A DNA stretch of 64,000 bases, taken from Thermopolyspora sp040678635. Its GTDB lineage: Bacteria; Actinomycetota; Actinomycetes; Streptosporangiales; Streptosporangiaceae. The stretch lies in assembly GCF_040678635.1 (NCBI RefSeq), contig NZ_JBFATZ010000001.1:434001-498000 (forward strand), written 5' to 3'. The notes beneath the pieces are model-generated. The model searched no databases. It was not told the origin of the DNA and worked only from the letters and a program-made list of their open reading frames with translations. A program made the position numbers and the translations under genes. Shown here piece by piece: positions 52,072 to 62,680 of the stretch (the first letter of the stretch is position 1; every line of letters begins with the position of its first letter).

Positions 52072-52586
52072 GAAAACAGTCGCCGGCAACGGTCGAGAGA
52101 GTGACTCAGATCACAACTCGATCACGCCGCGGTCGGGAACATGTCACGGAGCCCGGCCGTTGAAGAGACCGACGGACGGGATCGTTCCGCTCTGAGAGGG
52201 CTGGGGGGTGCTCTTGGAATGGAGCGGTCCTGTCCGTCTGTCCGGGGCCTTCGCGATGCTCACCCCAGTGAACGCGCACCCTGGGAACGGCGTTCCTGGG
52301 CGAGGTGTCGTCAAATCCCGCCCCTGCAAGCAGCATCCGCAAACTTCTTCGCCAAACGGGCCAAGTACCCCGCCTTGAAGACGCCCAACCGGGCCGCGCC
52401 GGCCCCCCTGCTCTCGTCGCTCTGTGCCAATCTGTGCCGGTCTGTGGTCGCCCGGTCGCCGGTACGTCACCTGGCGTGGCCGCCGGGGAGCTGTGTCCGG
52501 GATGTCCCTGTGGAATGACCGGGAAGGGCTGTCGTCGAGTCCCGCCATGCCGTACAGTCACCCAGCGTGATCATGAAAGTGGTGAT
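52072..52586. other. intergenic region, about 515 bp, with a transposase relic
   Basis: This lies between padR (minus) and the YdjM-like gene (plus). Apart from the TnpB-like relic at 52312-52392, I see no gene, repeat or clear hairpin. Composition is slightly less GC-rich than in flanking genes. Confidence 0.55.
52312..52392 (+). mobile_element. TnpB (IS605/IS607 OrfB) relic, about 27 codons
   Basis: In one plus-strand frame the sequence reads QIPPLQAASANFFAKRAKYP then ALKTPNR. This resembles the conserved N-terminal TnpB segment in which 'VPLQQALR.LQ.AFANFFAKRAKYP.FK' precedes the RuvC-like domain. No other part of the transposase or IS ends is found nearby, so it is an old fragment. Confidence 0.5.
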
Positions 52587-53300
52587 ATGCGGATGATGGG
52601 GCACTCGCACGCGTTGAGCGGCGCGGTGATCTGGCTGGCGTCCGCGCCGGCGCTCGCCGGGCTCACGCCCGTGGCGGGAAACGCGCTGCTGCCGGCAGAG
52701 CTGCTCGCGGGGGCGCTGGTGTGCGCGGGGGCCGCGATGCTGCCCGACCTGGACCATCCCAGCGCGACGATCGCCCAGACCTTCGGCCCGGCCACCTGGT
52801 TGCTGAGCAAGGCGGTCAACTTCCTCAGCGGCGGGCATCGCCACGCCACCCACTCCCTGCTGTTCTGCGTCGCCACGGGGCTCGGCGCGCACGCGCTCGC
52901 GCAGTACAGCACGGTCGGCCGGGACATCGTGGTCGTGCTGATGATCGGGCTGGCGCTGCGCGCGCTCGCCGTCGGCGTGCCGGGCCGGACGATCACCTCG
53001 GCCGTGGTGAACATCCTGCTCACGGCGGCCCTTTTCCTGATCTTCGGCTCGCTCGGGGTGGGGTACGGCTGGCTCGGCCTGGCGGTGGGGATCGGCGCGT
53101 TCGCCCACGTCGTCGGCGACTGCCTGACCGAGCGGGGCTGCCCGGTGCTGTGGCCGATCAAGGGGCGGTGGCTGCTGCCGTACAAGATCGGGTTCAAGAC
53201 CGGCAAGGCGTTCGAGCAGAAGCTGCTCGCGCCGGCGCTGTCGGTGGGGATCGTGGTTCTGCTGTACCTGCGGCTCATGCCGGGGATCACCATGGGTTAA
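52587..53300 (+). CDS. YdjM-like membrane-bound metal-dependent hydrolase
   Basis: A 237-residue integral membrane protein of the YdjM/LexA-binding inner-membrane hydrolase family (pfam04307). Metal-binding motifs: MGHSHALSGAVIWL (HxH near the start), GAAMLPDLDHPSATIAQTFG (D-x-D-H), LSGGHRHATHSLLFCVATGL (H-R-x-x-T-H-S) and HVVGDCLTERGCPVLWPI (the final conserved D). Five or six helices surround these. Family members in E. coli are SOS-regulated; no LexA box is obvious here. Start at ATG 52587 or 52593. It lies upstream of aconitase, separated by a strong regulatory dyad cluster. Confidence 0.9.
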   Translation: MRMMGHSHALSGAVIWLASAPALAGLTPVAGNALLPAELLAGALVCAGAAMLPDLDHPSATIAQTFGPATWLLSKAVNFLSGGHRHATHSLLFCVATGLGAHALAQYSTVGRDIVVVLMIGLALRALAVGVPGRTITSAVVNILLTAALFLIFGSLGVGYGWLGLAVGIGAFAHVVGDCLTERGCPVLWPIKGRWLLPYKIGFKTGKAFEQKLLAPALSVGIVVLLYLRLMPGITMG

Positions 53301-53342
53301 CTTGATATCGAGATATCGCGCAAGATATCTTGATGTCGAGAC
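53301..53342 (+). promoter_or_regulatory. cluster of GATATC-centred dyads upstream of acnA
   Basis: CTTGATATCGAG (53301-53312), CAAGATATCTTG (53321-53332, a perfect palindrome) and TCTTGATGTCGAGA (53329-53342) are spaced and partly overlapping. They share a (T/C)TTGATATC(G/A)AG core. The dyads begin right at the end of the YdjM-like gene and end about 150 bp before the acnA start. This should be an operator; from memory the MarR-family TamR of Streptomyces acts on aconitase promoters, which makes it a candidate. Confidence 0.6.
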
Positions 53343-53492
53343 ACTTGCCGCGGGCGGTAGTGCGGTGCGGGTGAGGGCACCCTGACCGACGATGCCGCAT
53401 CGTGCATGCGGCAGGATTCATGGGGAAAAGTGGCCTCTTTGGAACCTCATATTGGCAGGGCCACCGACAGGGAACGAGGGAGGCGAATCTTC

Positions 53493-56243
<2,751 letters not shown>

Positions 56244-56275
56244 GCAGGGCCATCGGGGGAACAACCCGAGACCGG

Positions 56276-56312
56276 GTCCGCCCGGCGAACCATCCCTTCG
56301 CCGGGCGGACCT
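56276..56312. terminator. perfect 15-bp hairpin after acnA
   Basis: Arms GGTCCGCCCGGCGAA (56276-56290) and TTCGCCGGGCGGACC (56298-56312) flank a 7-nt loop, 32 bp past the acnA stop codon. It is also downstream of the convergent antitoxin-like gene. Confidence 0.9.
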
Positions 56313-56403
56313 GCTTCGGCCTACCTGCCCTGGCGGGCCTCCTCTGGCGGACCTGCCCGGATTTGCCCCGGATTTGCCACGGATTTGCTCCGTCAGGGAT
56401 GCG

Positions 56404-56640
56404 TCAGGCGTTGTCGAAGATCGCGATTTCGGCCTGGTAGTCGGCCCACGCCGCCGGATCCGCCATCGTCCCATGCACGGCCGCCCGGAACTCGGCCACG
56501 AACCTCTTGTGCTCGTAGTCGAAGACGGCTTCTTCGATGATCGCGGTCATCGGTGCACCTGCTTCTCGTGCGAGTTTGGCGATCCTGTCGCGAAGCGCGA
56601 CGCTGACGCGTATCGGCGTGCTCTTCTGATCCTCATGCAC
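56404..56640 (-). CDS. ribbon-helix-helix protein, lone antitoxin-like
   Basis: A 78-residue protein. The N-terminal STPIRVSVALRDRIAKLARE is a ribbon strand followed by AGAPMTAIIEEAVFDYEHKR, the RHH helices; the C-terminus (AEFRAAVHGTMADPAAWADY) resembles the toxin-binding tail of MazE- or VapB-like antitoxins in actinomycetes. GTG 56640 follows a TAGCCT box at leaderless distance. The toxin gene expected just downstream is absent: after the stop there are only about 90 bp before the acnA terminator. It is therefore either an orphan antitoxin or an RHH regulator acting elsewhere. Confidence 0.78.
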   Translation of the reverse strand: MHEDQKSTPIRVSVALRDRIAKLAREAGAPMTAIIEEAVFDYEHKRFVAEFRAAVHGTMADPAAWADYQAEIAIFDNA

Positions 56641-56647
56641 ACTTGTC

Positions 56648-56653
56648 AGGCTA
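56648..56653 (-). promoter_or_regulatory. -10 box TAGCCT for leaderless ribbon-helix-helix gene
   Basis: Read on the minus strand, TAGCCT ends exactly 7 nt before GTG 56640. No ribosome site intervenes. Confidence 0.55.
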
Positions 56654-56826
56654 AGCTCGTGTCTTCTTCTCAGTACGGCACTCCGATCACTCTTGTGTAT
56701 CGGATGGATGCTTAACGTAATCACCACATTGTGGAGTGCCGGATCCGTGCACGTGGGGGCGTCGGGCGGGGTGCGCCGTCGGCAAACCGGTCGATAAATG
56801 GAGCGACCAGGACAGCGCTCGCGGGC

Positions 56827-56832
56827 TAGCGT
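56827..56832 (+). promoter_or_regulatory. -10 box TAGCGT for leaderless TauE/SafE gene
   Basis: TAGCGT lies 8 nt before ATG 56841. There is no Shine-Dalgarno sequence. Confidence 0.5.
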
Positions 56833-56840
56833 GCGACTGC

Positions 56841-57668
56841 ATGGATGATTGCCTGCTGAGTGGGTTGTGCGCCGGTGCGTACGCGGCCATGGGCGCCGGG
56901 CGGGGTGCGGGGCCGGGCCTGTCGCTGGATGTGGGGGCGGTTGTGGCGCCGTTGCTGGTGGCCGGGGTGGCGGTGCTGGTCGGGGCGCTGGTGCAGAGCG
57001 CGGTCGGGCTGGGGCTGGCGCTGCTGGCCGCGCCCGTGATGACGCTGCTCGATCCGACGGTGATGCCGGGCGCGCTGCAGGTGCTCGCGTTCGTGTTGCC
57101 GTTGCTCTCGCTGGCGTCGGAGTGGCGGCACGTGGACTGGCGCGGCGTGCGGTGGGTGCTGCTCGGGCGGTTGCCGGGCACGCTCGCCGGGGTCTGGGTG
57201 GTCAAGACCGCCTCGCCGGACGCGCTGGCGGTGATCATCGGGACGATGGTGCTCGTCGCCGTGGCGCTGACGGGCTCGGCGGTGAGCGTGGCGCGCACCC
57301 CGCGGACGCTCGCGCTGGCGGGCGCGGTCGCGGGGGTGACCGGCACCGCGACCAGCATCGGCGGGCCGCCGGTGGCGCTGGTCTACCAGAGCGCCAAGGG
57401 ACCGCAGATCCGTGCCACGCTCGCCCTGTGCTTCGCCGCGGGCGCGCTGCTGTCGATGACGGCCCTGGCGGCCGGGGGCGAGCTCCCGGCGCGTGCGCTG
57501 CTCACCGGGGCGGTGCTGCTGCCGTTCGTGTTCGCGGGCTTCGCGGTGGCGGGGTCGCTGCGGCGGCGGCTGGACGGCGGGCGGATCCGGATCGCCGTGC
57601 TGGCGGTGGCCGCGGCCTCGGCCGTGGCGCTGATCGTCCGCGGGCTGTGGTGGAACGCGCTGACGTAA
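56841..57668 (+). CDS. sulfite exporter TauE/SafE family permease
   Basis: A 275-residue membrane protein with eight helices in two homologous halves. VGALVQSAVGLGLALLAAPV and the corresponding second-half motif AGAVAGVTGTATSIGGPPVA are the two family repeats (G-x-x-x-G-x-G-G-x-x-x-x-P). It exports or imports small sulfur compounds or carboxylates; the specific substrate is unknown. ATG 56841 sits at leaderless distance from TAGCGT. It stands alone between the RHH gene and the xylose operon. Confidence 0.9.
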   Translation: MDDCLLSGLCAGAYAAMGAGRGAGPGLSLDVGAVVAPLLVAGVAVLVGALVQSAVGLGLALLAAPVMTLLDPTVMPGALQVLAFVLPLLSLASEWRHVDWRGVRWVLLGRLPGTLAGVWVVKTASPDALAVIIGTMVLVAVALTGSAVSVARTPRTLALAGAVAGVTGTATSIGGPPVALVYQSAKGPQIRATLALCFAAGALLSMTALAAGGELPARALLTGAVLLPFVFAGFAVAGSLRRRLDGGRIRIAVLAVAAASAVALIVRGLWWNALT

Positions 57669-57742
57669 CGACGGCGTTTCTGGATTGTTATCCGGTACAA
57701 CAAATTCACCCCCCCAGAGGTCTGGCGTTGCTGGCCGCCGCG

Positions 57743-57760
57743 GTTTACGTTGCCGCAAAC
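57743..57760 (+). promoter_or_regulatory. candidate operator of the xylose-type ABC operon
   Basis: GTTTACG-TTGC-CGCAAAC is an 18-bp dyad with 6 of 7 arm positions paired, in an AT-richer patch 131 bp upstream of the binding-protein gene. The operon ends with a ROK repressor gene, a likely user of this site. Confidence 0.4.
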
Positions 57761-57890
57761 AACATTCATCCGAACGGTGAAGCCGTGACCCGGCGCTCGC
57801 CGTACCGGTCGCTTGTTCGGCCGGCACAACTGCACAGACCCCGGGCCACGCCCACGGGCGCGACCCACAGCAGAAAGGACCCGTGCTCCC

Positions 57891-59012
57891 ATGCGCAAGG
57901 GGATCTTCACTCTGGCCGCCGGAGCGGCGGCGCTGTCTCTCGGTCTCACCGCCTGCGGGGGCGACGGCGGCGGGACCACCACGGCCCAGGGCGGCGGCGC
58001 GTCGTCCTCGGCCGCGCCGGCCAAGCCCGGCAAGATCGGCGTCATCCTTCCCGACAGCAAGTCCTCGGCCCGCTGGGAGACCGCGGACCGCAAGTATCTG
58101 TCCGAGGCGTTCCAGGCCGCGGGCGTCGAGTTCGACATCCAGAACGCCCAGGGCGACAAGAACCAGTTCCAGACGATCGCCGACCAGATGATCACCAACG
58201 GCGCGACCGTGCTGGTGATCGTCAACCTGGACAGCGGCACCGGCAAGGCCGTGCTCGACAAGGCCAAGCAGCAGGGCGTCGCCACGATCGACTACGACCG
58301 GCTCACCCTGGGCGGCAGCGCCTCGTACTACGTCAGCTTCGACAACACCAAGGTGGGCACGCTGCAGGGCGAGGGCCTGGTCAAGTGCCTGACCGACAAG
58401 AAGGCCGACAAGCCCATCGTGGCCGAGCTCAACGGCTCGCCCACGGACAACAACGCCACGCTGTTCAAGAACGGCTACGACGGCGTGCTCAAGCCGAAGT
58501 ACGACTCCGGCGAGTACGTCAAGGGCCCGGACCAGTCGGTGCCGGACTGGGACAACGCCCAGGCCGCGACCATCTTCGAGCAGATGCTCACCAGCGAGCC
58601 CAAGATCGCCGGTGTGCTCGCCGCGAACGACGGTCTCGGCAACGCCGCGATCACCGTGCTCCGCAAGCAGAAGCTGAACGGCAAGGTCCCGGTCACCGGC
58701 CAGGACGCCACCGTACAGGGCCTGCAGAACATCCTCGCCGGCGACCAGTGCATGACCGTCTACAAGGCGATCAAGAAGGAGGCCGACGCGGCCGCCGGCC
58801 TCGCCGTCGCCCTCGCCAAGGGCGAGAAGCCGACCGTCAGCGGCTCGGTGAAGGACCCCGAGGGCAACCGTGACGTGCCCTCCGTCCTGGAGGAGCCGCA
58901 GGCGATCTTCTTCGAGAACGTCAAGGACGTGGTGGCGGACGGCTTCGTCACCAAGGACGAGCTGTGCACCGACGACTACGCCGACAAGTGCAAGGAAGCC
59001 GGCATCGAGTGA
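57891..59012 (+). CDS. sugar ABC transporter substrate-binding lipoprotein, XylF-like
   Basis: A 373-residue periplasmic-binding-protein-like lipoprotein. Signal peptide MRKGIFTLAAGAAALSLGLT with lipobox LTAC (Cys22), then a Gly/Ser/Ala linker. The type-I sugar-binding fold follows: KIGVILPDSKSSARWETADR, GATVLVIVNLDSGTGKAVL, VATIDYDRLTLGGSASYYVS (the ligand-pocket segment typical of xylose-binding proteins) and IAGVLAANDGLGNAAITVLR. It captures a sugar, probably D-xylose or a related pentose, at the membrane. ATG 57891 has GAAAGGA upstream. It is the first gene of a four-gene operon and is followed by a strong stem-loop that may stabilise its mRNA. Confidence 0.93.
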   Translation: MRKGIFTLAAGAAALSLGLTACGGDGGGTTTAQGGGASSSAAPAKPGKIGVILPDSKSSARWETADRKYLSEAFQAAGVEFDIQNAQGDKNQFQTIADQMITNGATVLVIVNLDSGTGKAVLDKAKQQGVATIDYDRLTLGGSASYYVSFDNTKVGTLQGEGLVKCLTDKKADKPIVAELNGSPTDNNATLFKNGYDGVLKPKYDSGEYVKGPDQSVPDWDNAQAATIFEQMLTSEPKIAGVLAANDGLGNAAITVLRKQKLNGKVPVTGQDATVQGLQNILAGDQCMTVYKAIKKEADAAAGLAVALAKGEKPTVSGSVKDPEGNRDVPSVLEEPQAIFFENVKDVVADGFVTKDELCTDDYADKCKEAGIE

Positions 59013-59021
59013 CACCGTCCG

Positions 59022-59058
59022 CCGTGCCGCCGCCCCGCCGTCCGGGGCGGCGGCACGG
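59022..59058 (+). terminator. perfect 15-bp stem-loop inside the ABC operon
   Basis: Arms CCGTGCCGCCGCCCC (59022-59036) and GGGGCGGCGGCACGG (59044-59058) flank a 7-nt loop between the binding-protein and ATPase genes. Such hairpins commonly cause partial termination or protect upstream mRNA, giving more binding protein than transporter. Confidence 0.8.
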
Positions 59059-59096
59059 CCACGGCAGCCAGGACAGGAGAGCAACGAGGGAGTGCA

Positions 59097-59969
59097 GTGT
59101 CGTCGACGTCCAGGGACTCCAGCCCCCGCCCAACCGAGCCACGCTCGTCCGGGTCAGGGGAACCGGAGGCCGCGCAGCCCATCCTGCAGCTGCGCGGGAT
59201 CAACAAGAGCTTCGGCCCGGTGCAGGTGCTGCACGACGTCGCCTTCTCGGCACGCGCCGGTGAGGTGACCGCGCTCGTCGGTGACAACGGTGCCGGCAAG
59301 TCCACGCTCGTCAAGTGCATCGGCGGCATCTACGCCATCGACCGCGGCGAGTACCTGTTCGAGGGCAGGCCGGTGCACGTGCACACGCCGCGCGACGCCG
59401 CCGCCCTCGGCATCGAGATCGTGTACCAGGACCTCGCGCTGTGCGACAACCTGGACATCGTCCAGAACATGTTCCTGGGCCGCGAACGCAAGAGCGGCAT
59501 GGTCCTCGACGAGGACACCATGGAGCACATGGCGGCCAAGACGCTGGAGGGGCTGTCGGTCCGCACCGTCAAGTCGATCCGTCAGCAGGTCTCCAGCCTC
59601 TCCGGCGGTCAGCGGCAGACCGTCGCCATCGCCAAGGCCGTGCTGTGGAACAGCAAGGTCGTCATCCTCGACGAGCCGACCGCCGCGCTCGGCGTCGCCC
59701 AGACCGCGCAGGTCCTTGAGCTGGTACGGCGGCTCGCAGACAACGGCCTGGCCGTCGTGCTGATCTCACACAACATGAACGACGTCTTCGCCGTGGCCGA
59801 CCGGATCGCGGCCCTGTACCTCGGGCGGATGGCCGCGGAGGTCAAGGCGTCCGAGGTCACCCACGCCCAGGTCGTCGAGCTGATCACCGCCGGCCGCAGC
59901 GGGGATCTCGGTCTCACCAACGGCAACGGGGGCGGCAACGGGGTCACGGAAGGCAAGGAGGCGTCATGA
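59097..59969 (+). CDS. sugar ABC transporter ATP-binding protein, XylG-like (single ATPase domain)
   Basis: A 290-residue ABC ATPase. Residues 1-28 are disordered, then LQLRGINKSFGPVQVLHDV, Walker A GDNGAGKST, Q loop IVYQDLALCDNLDIVQNMFL, signature VSSLSGGQRQTVAIAKAV, Walker B VVILDEPTAALG and switch His in LISHNM. E. coli XylG has two ATPase domains; this has one, as in many actinobacterial CUT2 systems, so it probably dimerises. The C-terminus ends in a Gly/Asn-rich tail. GTG 59097. It overlaps the permease start by 4 bp (ATGA). Confidence 0.94.
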   Translation: MSSTSRDSSPRPTEPRSSGSGEPEAAQPILQLRGINKSFGPVQVLHDVAFSARAGEVTALVGDNGAGKSTLVKCIGGIYAIDRGEYLFEGRPVHVHTPRDAAALGIEIVYQDLALCDNLDIVQNMFLGRERKSGMVLDEDTMEHMAAKTLEGLSVRTVKSIRQQVSSLSGGQRQTVAIAKAVLWNSKVVILDEPTAALGVAQTAQVLELVRRLADNGLAVVLISHNMNDVFAVADRIAALYLGRMAAEVKASEVTHAQVVELITAGRSGDLGLTNGNGGGNGVTEGKEAS

Positions 59970-61213
59970 GCACGACGATGGCCCCCGAACGCACCGCCCA
60001 GCCGTCCACCCTCGGCTCGGGAATGCGCGGTTACCTGGAGCGGGTGCGCGGCGGAGACATGGGCGCGCTGCCCGCCGTGTTCGGCCTTGTGGTGCTGTGC
60101 GTGGTCTTCGCCACCCTGCGGCCCGCGTTCCTGACACCGATCAACTTCGCCAACCTGTTCACCCAGGGCGCGCAGATCACCGTGATCGCGATGGGCCTGG
60201 TCTTCGTGCTGCTGCTCGGCGAGATCGACCTGTCGGCGGGCTTCGCCAGCGGCGTCTGCGCGGCCGTGCTCGCGGTGACGCTGACCAACCAGGGCCTGCC
60301 CTGGTACGTCTCCACCATCGCGGCGATCATCACCGGCATGGTGATCGGCCTCGTGCTCGGCACGCTCGTCGCCAAGGTCGGGATTCCGTCGTTCGTGGTG
60401 ACGCTCGCCGGATTCCTCGCCTTCCAGGGCGTGGTGCTGCTGCTGGTCAGCGGCGGCACCAACATCTCCATCCGGGACGAGGTCATCCTCGCCATCGCCA
60501 ACCGGAACCTGCCGCCCGCGCTGAGCTGGGCGCTGTTCGCCGTGGGCGTCGTCGGCTACGCGGGCGTGCAACTGCTGCGCGCCTACCGGCGCAGGCAGCG
60601 CGACCTGCCCGCCGACCCGATGTCCCTGATCGCGTTCCGGGTGGGCATGCTCGCGGTGATCGCCGGTGTCGCGGTCTACATCCTCAACCTGGAGCGCAGC
60701 CGCAACGCGCTGATCGTCTCGCTCAAGGGCGTTCCGGTGGTGGTGCCGCTCATCGTGCTGCTGCTGATCCTGTGGACCTTCGTGCTCAGGCGCACCGCCT
60801 TCGGCCGCCACATCTACGCCGTCGGCGGCAACGCCGAGGCCGCCCGCCGGGCCGGCATCAACGTCGACCGCATCAAGATCTCGGCGTTCGTCATCTGCTC
60901 CACCATGGCGGCGATCGGCGGCATCATCGCGGCCTCCCGCGGAGCCTCGGTCGACCCCAACACCGGCGGCAGCAACGTGCTGCTGTGGGCGGTGGGCGCG
61001 GCCGTGATCGGCGGCACGAGCCTGTTCGGCGGCAAGGGCCGGGTGATGGACGCGGTGCTCGGCGGCGCGGTGATCGCCGTCATCGACAACGGCATGGGCC
61101 TGATGGGCTACAGCTCGGGCGTGAAGTACATCGTCACCGGAGCGGTGCTGCTGCTCGCGGCCGGCGTTGACGCGATCTCGCGTAAACGCGCCGCGGCGTC
61201 TGGTCTAAGGTGA
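59966..61213 (+). CDS. sugar ABC transporter permease, XylH-like
   Basis: A 415-residue CUT2-family (RbsC/XylH) permease with about ten helices. Family motifs: FANLFTQGAQITVIAMGLVF, LLGEIDLSAGFASGVCAAVL (the EIDLS signature), KVGIPSFVVTLAGFLAFQGV and RTAFGRHIYAVGGNAEAARRAGINV (the EAA-like coupling loop). Start at ATG 59966 overlaps the ATPase stop; its own stop overlaps the ROK start by 4 bp (GTGA). It forms the membrane channel with the upstream ATPase. Confidence 0.95.
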   Translation: MSTTMAPERTAQPSTLGSGMRGYLERVRGGDMGALPAVFGLVVLCVVFATLRPAFLTPINFANLFTQGAQITVIAMGLVFVLLLGEIDLSAGFASGVCAAVLAVTLTNQGLPWYVSTIAAIITGMVIGLVLGTLVAKVGIPSFVVTLAGFLAFQGVVLLLVSGGTNISIRDEVILAIANRNLPPALSWALFAVGVVGYAGVQLLRAYRRRQRDLPADPMSLIAFRVGMLAVIAGVAVYILNLERSRNALIVSLKGVPVVVPLIVLLLILWTFVLRRTAFGRHIYAVGGNAEAARRAGINVDRIKISAFVICSTMAAIGGIIAASRGASVDPNTGGSNVLLWAVGAAVIGGTSLFGGKGRVMDAVLGGAVIAVIDNGMGLMGYSSGVKYIVTGAVLLLAAGVDAISRKRAAASGLR

Positions 61214-62469
61214 TTCCCGACCGGGACTCTCCCACGGCCGGCACTGCAGGGGCTCCACAAATGATGCGCGCGGGACCCTCGCAGGAGGAGATTCGCCGCC
61301 ACAACCTCGGCGTCCTCCTGCGACACGTCCACCTCGGCGGCCCGACCTCACGGGCCGAGCTGACCAGCCGGATGGGGCTCAATCGCAGCACCATCATGGC
61401 GCTCACCGCCGATCTGACGGCGGCGGGCCTGGTCCGTGAGGAGCTTCCGAAGGAGACCGGCAGGGCCGGCCGGCCGTCGCTGGTCGTCCGGCCCGAGTCG
61501 GCGCGCGTGTACGTGCTCGCCTTCGACGTCGGCGTGGACCGCGTGGTGGCGGCACGGGTGGGCCTCGGCGGGGTCATCCTCGACCGCCGCGAGGCGCCCC
61601 GGGCCCGCGGCCCGTTCGACCTGGAGGCGCTCACCACCCAGCTCGCCGGGTTCGCGCGGCAGATGCTGCGCAAGACCCGCCCCGACACCGTGTGCGTGGG
61701 GGCCGCGGCCGCGTTCGCCGGCGGGGTGCGCGCCGCGGACGGGCTGGTCAAGTTCGGCCCCAACCTCGGCGCCACGGACGTGCCCTTCGGCGAGGAGCTG
61801 GCCCGCAGGCTCGGCCTCGGCCTGCCCGTGTCGGTGGGCAACGACGCCAACCTCGGCGCGCTCGCCGAGCACACCCGCGGCATCGGGGTCGGCTGCCGCG
61901 ACCTGATCTACCTGCACGGCGACGTCGGCATCGGCGGCGGCGTCATCGTGGGCGGCCAGCTGCTCAGCGGCCACTCCGGGTACGGCGGCGAGGTCGGCCA
62001 CATGGTGGTGAACCCCGGGGGGCGGCTGTGCGGCTGCGGCTCCCGGGGCTGCCTGGAGGCCGAGGTGGGCGAGCGCACCGTGCTTGAGGCGGCCGGGCGC
62101 GTGGAGGACCACGTCGGCCGCGACGCGATCCGCGACGTGGTCGACGCCGCCGACCGCGGCGACATCATGGCGCAGGGCGCGCTCATGCGGGTCGGCGACT
62201 GGCTCGGCATCGGCGTGGCCAACCTCGTCAACATCTTCAACCCCGAAATCGTGATCTTCGGCGGGATGCTCCGCGACATCTACCTCGGGTCCGCGGCCCA
62301 GGTACGCAGCCGGATCGCGACCGGCGCGCTGGCCGGCACCCGCGAGCGGCTGAGGCTGCGCACCTCGGCCCTGGGCGACGACGCCACCCTGACGGGCGCG
62401 GCCGAGCTGGCCTTCTCCCAGGTGCTCTCCGACCCCCTTGAGGTTCTGGCGCGGGTCGGCGCCCCCTAG
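61210..62469 (+). CDS. ROK-family transcriptional regulator, XylR-like
   Basis: A 419-residue ROK repressor. N-terminal winged helix: QEEIRRHNLGVLLRHVHLGG, TSRAELTSRMGLNRSTIMAL. The ROK domain has FDVGVDRVVAARVGLGG, the DlGgt-like ADGLVKFGPNLGATDVP, GDVGIGGGVIVGGQLLSGHS and the zinc site CGCGSRGCLEAEVG. The start is GTG 61210, overlapping the permease stop, with internal ATG 61261 as an alternative. Placement as the last gene of the xylose-type ABC operon implies feedback control: it likely represses the operon until the sugar binds. The candidate operator is at 57743-57760. Confidence 0.93.
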   Translation: MIPDRDSPTAGTAGAPQMMRAGPSQEEIRRHNLGVLLRHVHLGGPTSRAELTSRMGLNRSTIMALTADLTAAGLVREELPKETGRAGRPSLVVRPESARVYVLAFDVGVDRVVAARVGLGGVILDRREAPRARGPFDLEALTTQLAGFARQMLRKTRPDTVCVGAAAAFAGGVRAADGLVKFGPNLGATDVPFGEELARRLGLGLPVSVGNDANLGALAEHTRGIGVGCRDLIYLHGDVGIGGGVIVGGQLLSGHSGYGGEVGHMVVNPGGRLCGCGSRGCLEAEVGERTVLEAAGRVEDHVGRDAIRDVVDAADRGDIMAQGALMRVGDWLGIGVANLVNIFNPEIVIFGGMLRDIYLGSAAQVRSRIATGALAGTRERLRLRTSALGDDATLTGAAELAFSQVLSDPLEVLARVGAP

Positions 62470-62680
62470 TCGTGACGCGCCGCCACGAGGGTCTTCGCAT
62501 GATCAGCAGAGCTTAGGGGAGCGACCACGGGGGCGTAAAGCGACCTGAGCCCGTTTTGCCGGTTCATCCGACGCCGGTACCCAAACCGTTGTGTGAAGGT
62601 TGTGTGCAATCGGATGGGGACCCTTCAGGACGGGCAACTAGACTCGCCAATGTTTCGACAAGAGCGGAGGCGATGGCGCG

